Below are positions 4,058 through 6,810 of a stretch of 6,810 nt of DNA, piece after piece. Made by a program: the position numbers and the translations under genes. This DNA comes from Verrucomicrobiales bacterium. GTDB lineage: Bacteria; Verrucomicrobiota; Verrucomicrobiia; Verrucomicrobiales; DEV007. The stretch covers positions 1 through 6,810 of the forward strand of contig JALRFZ010000540.1 in NCBI GenBank assembly GCA_023253615.1, in the 5' to 3' direction. The notes beneath the pieces were generated by a model. That model was not told the DNA's origin. It ran no database searches and worked only from the letters and a program-made list of their open reading frames with translations. How positions within the stretch are numbered: position 1 is the stretch's first letter; each line of letters starts with the position of its first letter.

Positions 4058-6810
4058 ATGACACGCACCCGCGTTATCCACGCCCTCCTTTGCTTTTCGC
4101 TCGCCGCGCCCCTCCCCCCCCTGGCCGCGCAGACCGCGGGGCCTCCTTCCGCCCTTCGCGAAGGCCCCCTTGGCATGGAGCGTCTCCGCAAATCGATCGA
4201 TGAGACAAAGAACGACGCCTCTCTCGACGACTCCGGCAAAGAAGCCGTGACCAAACGCTACGAAGAGGCCATCTCCAATCTCGTGGCCGCCTCGCAATTT
4301 GAAGCACAGACCCGGTCCCTGGAATCGGACGTCAGCCAGGGGCCCGACGAAACCACCGCGATCCGGAAATCGCTCGAAGACAGACGCGCCGGACGCGTGC
4401 CCGAGGCCGGCGACGCCGCTGCCCCCCTCCCCGCGGACGCAGGTCCCGGGATCATCGAGGCACGCCTGACCTCCGAGCGCACCCGCATCGCCGAACTCAC
4501 ACGCCAGGTCCGCGACAACGAGAGCCGGCTCACCGAACTGGAGGCACGTCCCACGGCGAACCGCGAACGCATCGTGGTCGCCACGCGCGAACTCGCCGAA
4601 GCCGAGACCTCTTTCGCCAGATGGAACAGCCGCACCCCGGCGACGCCGATGGAGCGAGCCGACTTCGCCTTTGATCAAACCCGCATCCGCGCGCTCCGGG
4701 CGGAGCTGGCCATGCTCGAGCAGGAGTCGCTCTCATTCGACGTGCGGCGGGATCTGCTCCAAGCCCGGCGCGATCTGGCGGCTTCCGATCTCGGTCTCGC
4801 CCGCGAAAGGGCCAGCCGGCTCGAGAGCCGCAGCGGGGAACTCGTCACCGCCCGCATCGGAGAAGCCCAACGCCTCATCACCGGACTGGGCCTGCAGGGC
4901 GTCTCGGAAGATCCCCGGATCCAGGCGTTGCTCCAGGAAACCCGCGATCTCGCCCAGACCAACCAATTCCTCCTCGGGCGGATCGCCGCCGCCGATGCGG
5001 CGAAAAACCAGGCGGAGGATGAGCTGGAACGCCTGCGGCGCGAGTCCGAAAACATCCGGGCGCAGATCGAGATCGGAGGGCTTGAAGACTCCTTTTCCGA
5101 GATCGTCATCGACCTGCGGCGCACCCTGCCAACCCCGCAAAGCCTCCGTGGCACTCTCCAGGAACGCCGCAAGGCCATTTCCGCGGCACGTCTCGAAGCC
5201 TTCCGTGCCGATCGCGAACTCGACACCCTCCCCTCTCCCGAAGGACAGGTCGAGGAGGTGCTCGATCTGCTCCGGACCAAGGGGGTCTCCGAAGAGGATC
5301 TCGCGAAATTGCGGAAAGAGCTCGCCGCCTTCATCGCCAACCGCGTCAAACTGCGCCAGGATGCGATCGACGCGAACCGGCGGCTCGCCACCCTGCTCGG
5401 CGAAACCGATCTCGTCGTCAGCGAGACCCTCGCGGAAGCCGCCTCGCTGCGCGATTATCTCGGCGAGCGCCTCGTTTGGGCCGCAAGCGCGCCGCCCCTG
5501 GGAAAAAACGCCTTCACTGGCATGCGCACCGCCTTTCTCGCCCTCCTCGGTCCCGAGGCCATGCGCGACTATGGCCGCGCCGTCCTGAGGATCGATGCCG
5601 GGAAGTGGATCCTCGCCCTGCTCCTGGCCGCCGTTCTCCTGCTCCCACGGCGCCGCCTCAGGCGTCGTCTCGCCGAATCCGCCGCACAGACCCGCCGCAT
5701 CTCCAGTGATGGGATCGGAAACACCCTCGGCGCGCTCGCCCTCTCTCTCTGGCTGGCACTGCCCGTCCCCGTCCTCCTCGTCTTTTTTGGATGGATTTTC
5801 ACCCGCGATCCCCAGGGCACGAGCACCACCTACGCTCTCGGCAAAGGCCTTATCGCTCCGGCCACCCTTCTTCTCGTGCTGCGTTTCTCCTCCGTGCTCT
5901 GCTGGCCTGGCGGTGTCGCCGAGTCCCATTTCCGCTGGAACCGCAAAGTCCTCGATCCCCTGCACCGCGGCCTCCTCGGTCTCATCTTCCTCTACCTGCC
6001 CGCCCACCTCCTCCTCGCCATCTGGTGGTACAACGGTGGCGATCTTGCCGCCTTCCAGGGCCCCGGAAGGCTCGTTTTCATCATCTCGATGTTGTTCGTC
6101 TCCGCGATCCTCCGCGGATTCTTCCGCAGCAACTCAGGAGTGATCGCACAGATCGAAAAACCCGGTTCGCGTTTTTTCAAACTACGTCGGATCTGGACCA
6201 CTTTTTTTGTCCTCCTTCCCATCGCCCTCGCCGTCCTCGCGGGGATGGGACATTTCCTCACCTCCGTCGGGCTGGCCTATCTGATGCAGAAAACCGGCTT
6301 CGTTGTTTTTGCCGCCACCCTGATCTACGCACTGCTCACCCGGTGGGCGGCCCTGCGCGGTCGACGCATGGCGCTCGCCGACGCCATCGCCCAACGTGAG
6401 GCCAGAAGGACCGCGGCGGAGACATCCGGTAGTCCGCCTGGCGGAGAAGACGTCGATCCCAGGCCGAAAGAAGAAGTGAACCCCGCCGGAGAAGATGAAG
6501 GCCCCGTCGACTGGAAGCTCGTCGGCGAACAAACCCGCCATCTCATCAGGGCGGTCGTCACCCTCGCCGCCCTCTTCGGGTGCTGGCTGGCCTGGTCCGA
6601 GGCCTTGCCCACCTTGAAATATCTCGACACCCGGCAGATCATCGCCGGAATCAGCGCCAGCGACGTCATCTGGCTGGGAATCATCGGGATCATCACTGGC
6701 ATTGTTTTCCAGAATCTCCCCGGCCTTCTTGAACTAGGATTCCTGCGCGCCCTCGAACTCGAAAGCGGCGTGAGAAATGCCGTCGTCACCCTCTGCCAGT
6801 ATGTTGTCAT
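4058..6810 (+). CDS. MscK/MscM (KefA)-type mechanosensitive channel, 3' end outside the window
   Basis: The frame is open from ATG 4058 to the window edge (917 full codons). The product opens with a signal peptide (MTRTRVIHALLCFSLAAPLP, cleavage probably after LAAQTA). A Glu/Arg/Leu-rich periplasmic coiled-coil region covers about residues 30-505. At least nine hydrophobic helices follow, near 515-530, 557-580, 595-615, 640-660, 675-692, 715-735, 743-762, 829-846 and 869-885, and a tenth is starting. LAWSEALPTLKYLD (844-857), the helix before FQNLPGLLEL (884-893), and ALELESGVRNAV (898-909) match large MscK/MscM channels just before the pore helix. The pore helix and the MscS beta domain, normally about 200 more residues, lie outside. 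These channels open under membrane tension to protect against osmotic downshock. A charged insert (about 765-825, rich in Glu, Pro and Arg) sits before helix 8. An in-frame TAA at 4040 limits the start to 4043-4058. MscK and MscM cannot be told apart here, so no symbol is given. Confidence 0.93.
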   Translation, partial: MTRTRVIHALLCFSLAAPLPPLAAQTAGPPSALREGPLGMERLRKSIDETKNDASLDDSGKEAVTKRYEEAISNLVAASQFEAQTRSLESDVSQGPDETTAIRKSLEDRRAGRVPEAGDAAAPLPADAGPGIIEARLTSERTRIAELTRQVRDNESRLTELEARPTANRERIVVATRELAEAETSFARWNSRTPATPMERADFAFDQTRIRALRAELAMLEQESLSFDVRRDLLQARRDLAASDLGLARERASRLESRSGELVTARIGEAQRLITGLGLQGVSEDPRIQALLQETRDLAQTNQFLLGRIAAADAAKNQAEDELERLRRESENIRAQIEIGGLEDSFSEIVIDLRRTLPTPQSLRGTLQERRKAISAARLEAFRADRELDTLPSPEGQVEEVLDLLRTKGVSEEDLAKLRKELAAFIANRVKLRQDAIDANRRLATLLGETDLVVSETLAEAASLRDYLGERLVWAASAPPLGKNAFTGMRTAFLALLGPEAMRDYGRAVLRIDAGKWILALLLAAVLLLPRRRLRRRLAESAAQTRRISSDGIGNTLGALALSLWLALPVPVLLVFFGWIFTRDPQGTSTTYALGKGLIAPATLLLVLRFSSVLCWPGGVAESHFRWNRKVLDPLHRGLLGLIFLYLPAHLLLAIWWYNGGDLAAFQGPGRLVFIISMLFVSAILRGFFRSNSGVIAQIEKPGSRFFKLRRIWTTFFVLLPIALAVLAGMGHFLTSVGLAYLMQKTGFVVFAATLIYALLTRWAALRGRRMALADAIAQREARRTAAETSGSPPGGEDVDPRPKEEVNPAGEDEGPVDWKLVGEQTRHLIRAVVTLAALFGCWLAWSEALPTLKYLDTRQIIAGISASDVIWLGIIGIITGIVFQNLPGLLELGFLRALELESGVRNAVVTLCQYVV

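Noticed and set aside
4671..5588. Plus-strand open frame of 305 codons
   Set aside because: It is a Ser/Arg/Pro-rich out-of-frame shadow of the channel's coiled-coil region.
4733..6007. Minus-strand open frame of 424 codons, and 3839-4678 of 279 codons
   Set aside because: The plus strand carries a channel with signal peptide, coiled coil, membrane helices and family motifs. The minus frames are Gly/Glu-rich shadows of it.
1..6810. CRISPR array, transposase, integrase or toxin-antitoxin pair
   Set aside because: I looked for them and saw no regular spaced repeats, terminal inverted repeats or recognisable protein of these types.

Overview
The window is high-GC bacterial DNA with an intact tmRNA gene and the beginning of a large MscK/MscM-type mechanosensitive channel. 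The channel's signal peptide and long periplasmic coiled coil imply a Gram-negative cell envelope. A Verrucomicrobiota-like or other PVC-group source is possible from the general look of the sequence, but nothing here fixes the taxon.

Layout. Bases 1-223 hold no gene but contain several hairpins. A minus-strand orphan gene of 324 codons (224-1198), of unknown function and visibly poorer in GC than the right half, is followed by a gene-free stretch (1199-1438) with a palindrome and a short tandem repeat. The minus-strand ssrA gene (1439-1794) is complete, with a tag reading ANNEPELALAA. Upstream of it, also on the minus strand, are two genes overlapping by ATGA: a DUF6875-like protein (2755-3513) and a CelD/FemAB-type acyltransferase (1892-2758). 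The acyltransferase appears to lack the second half of its catalytic domain. An AT-rich intergenic segment (3514-3644) separates this pair from a plus-strand small cupin gene (3645-3983). The cupin gene ends in a good intrinsic terminator, which also precedes the mechanosensitive channel gene (4058 to the window end, 3' incomplete).

How the parts relate. The DUF6875-like gene and the acyltransferase probably form one translationally coupled unit, perhaps for modifying an envelope or small-molecule product. The truncated acyltransferase on one side of ssrA and the orphan gene on the other suggest that ssrA sits in a remodelled segment; tmRNA genes are known integration sites. No integrase, transposase or duplicated att sequence was seen, so an island remains an inference. 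The cupin and channel genes look like ordinary chromosomal housekeeping or stress genes. No clear new multi-gene system is visible. The items most worth a second look are the ssrA-flanking segment, the hairpin cluster at the left end and the DUF6875/acyltransferase pair.
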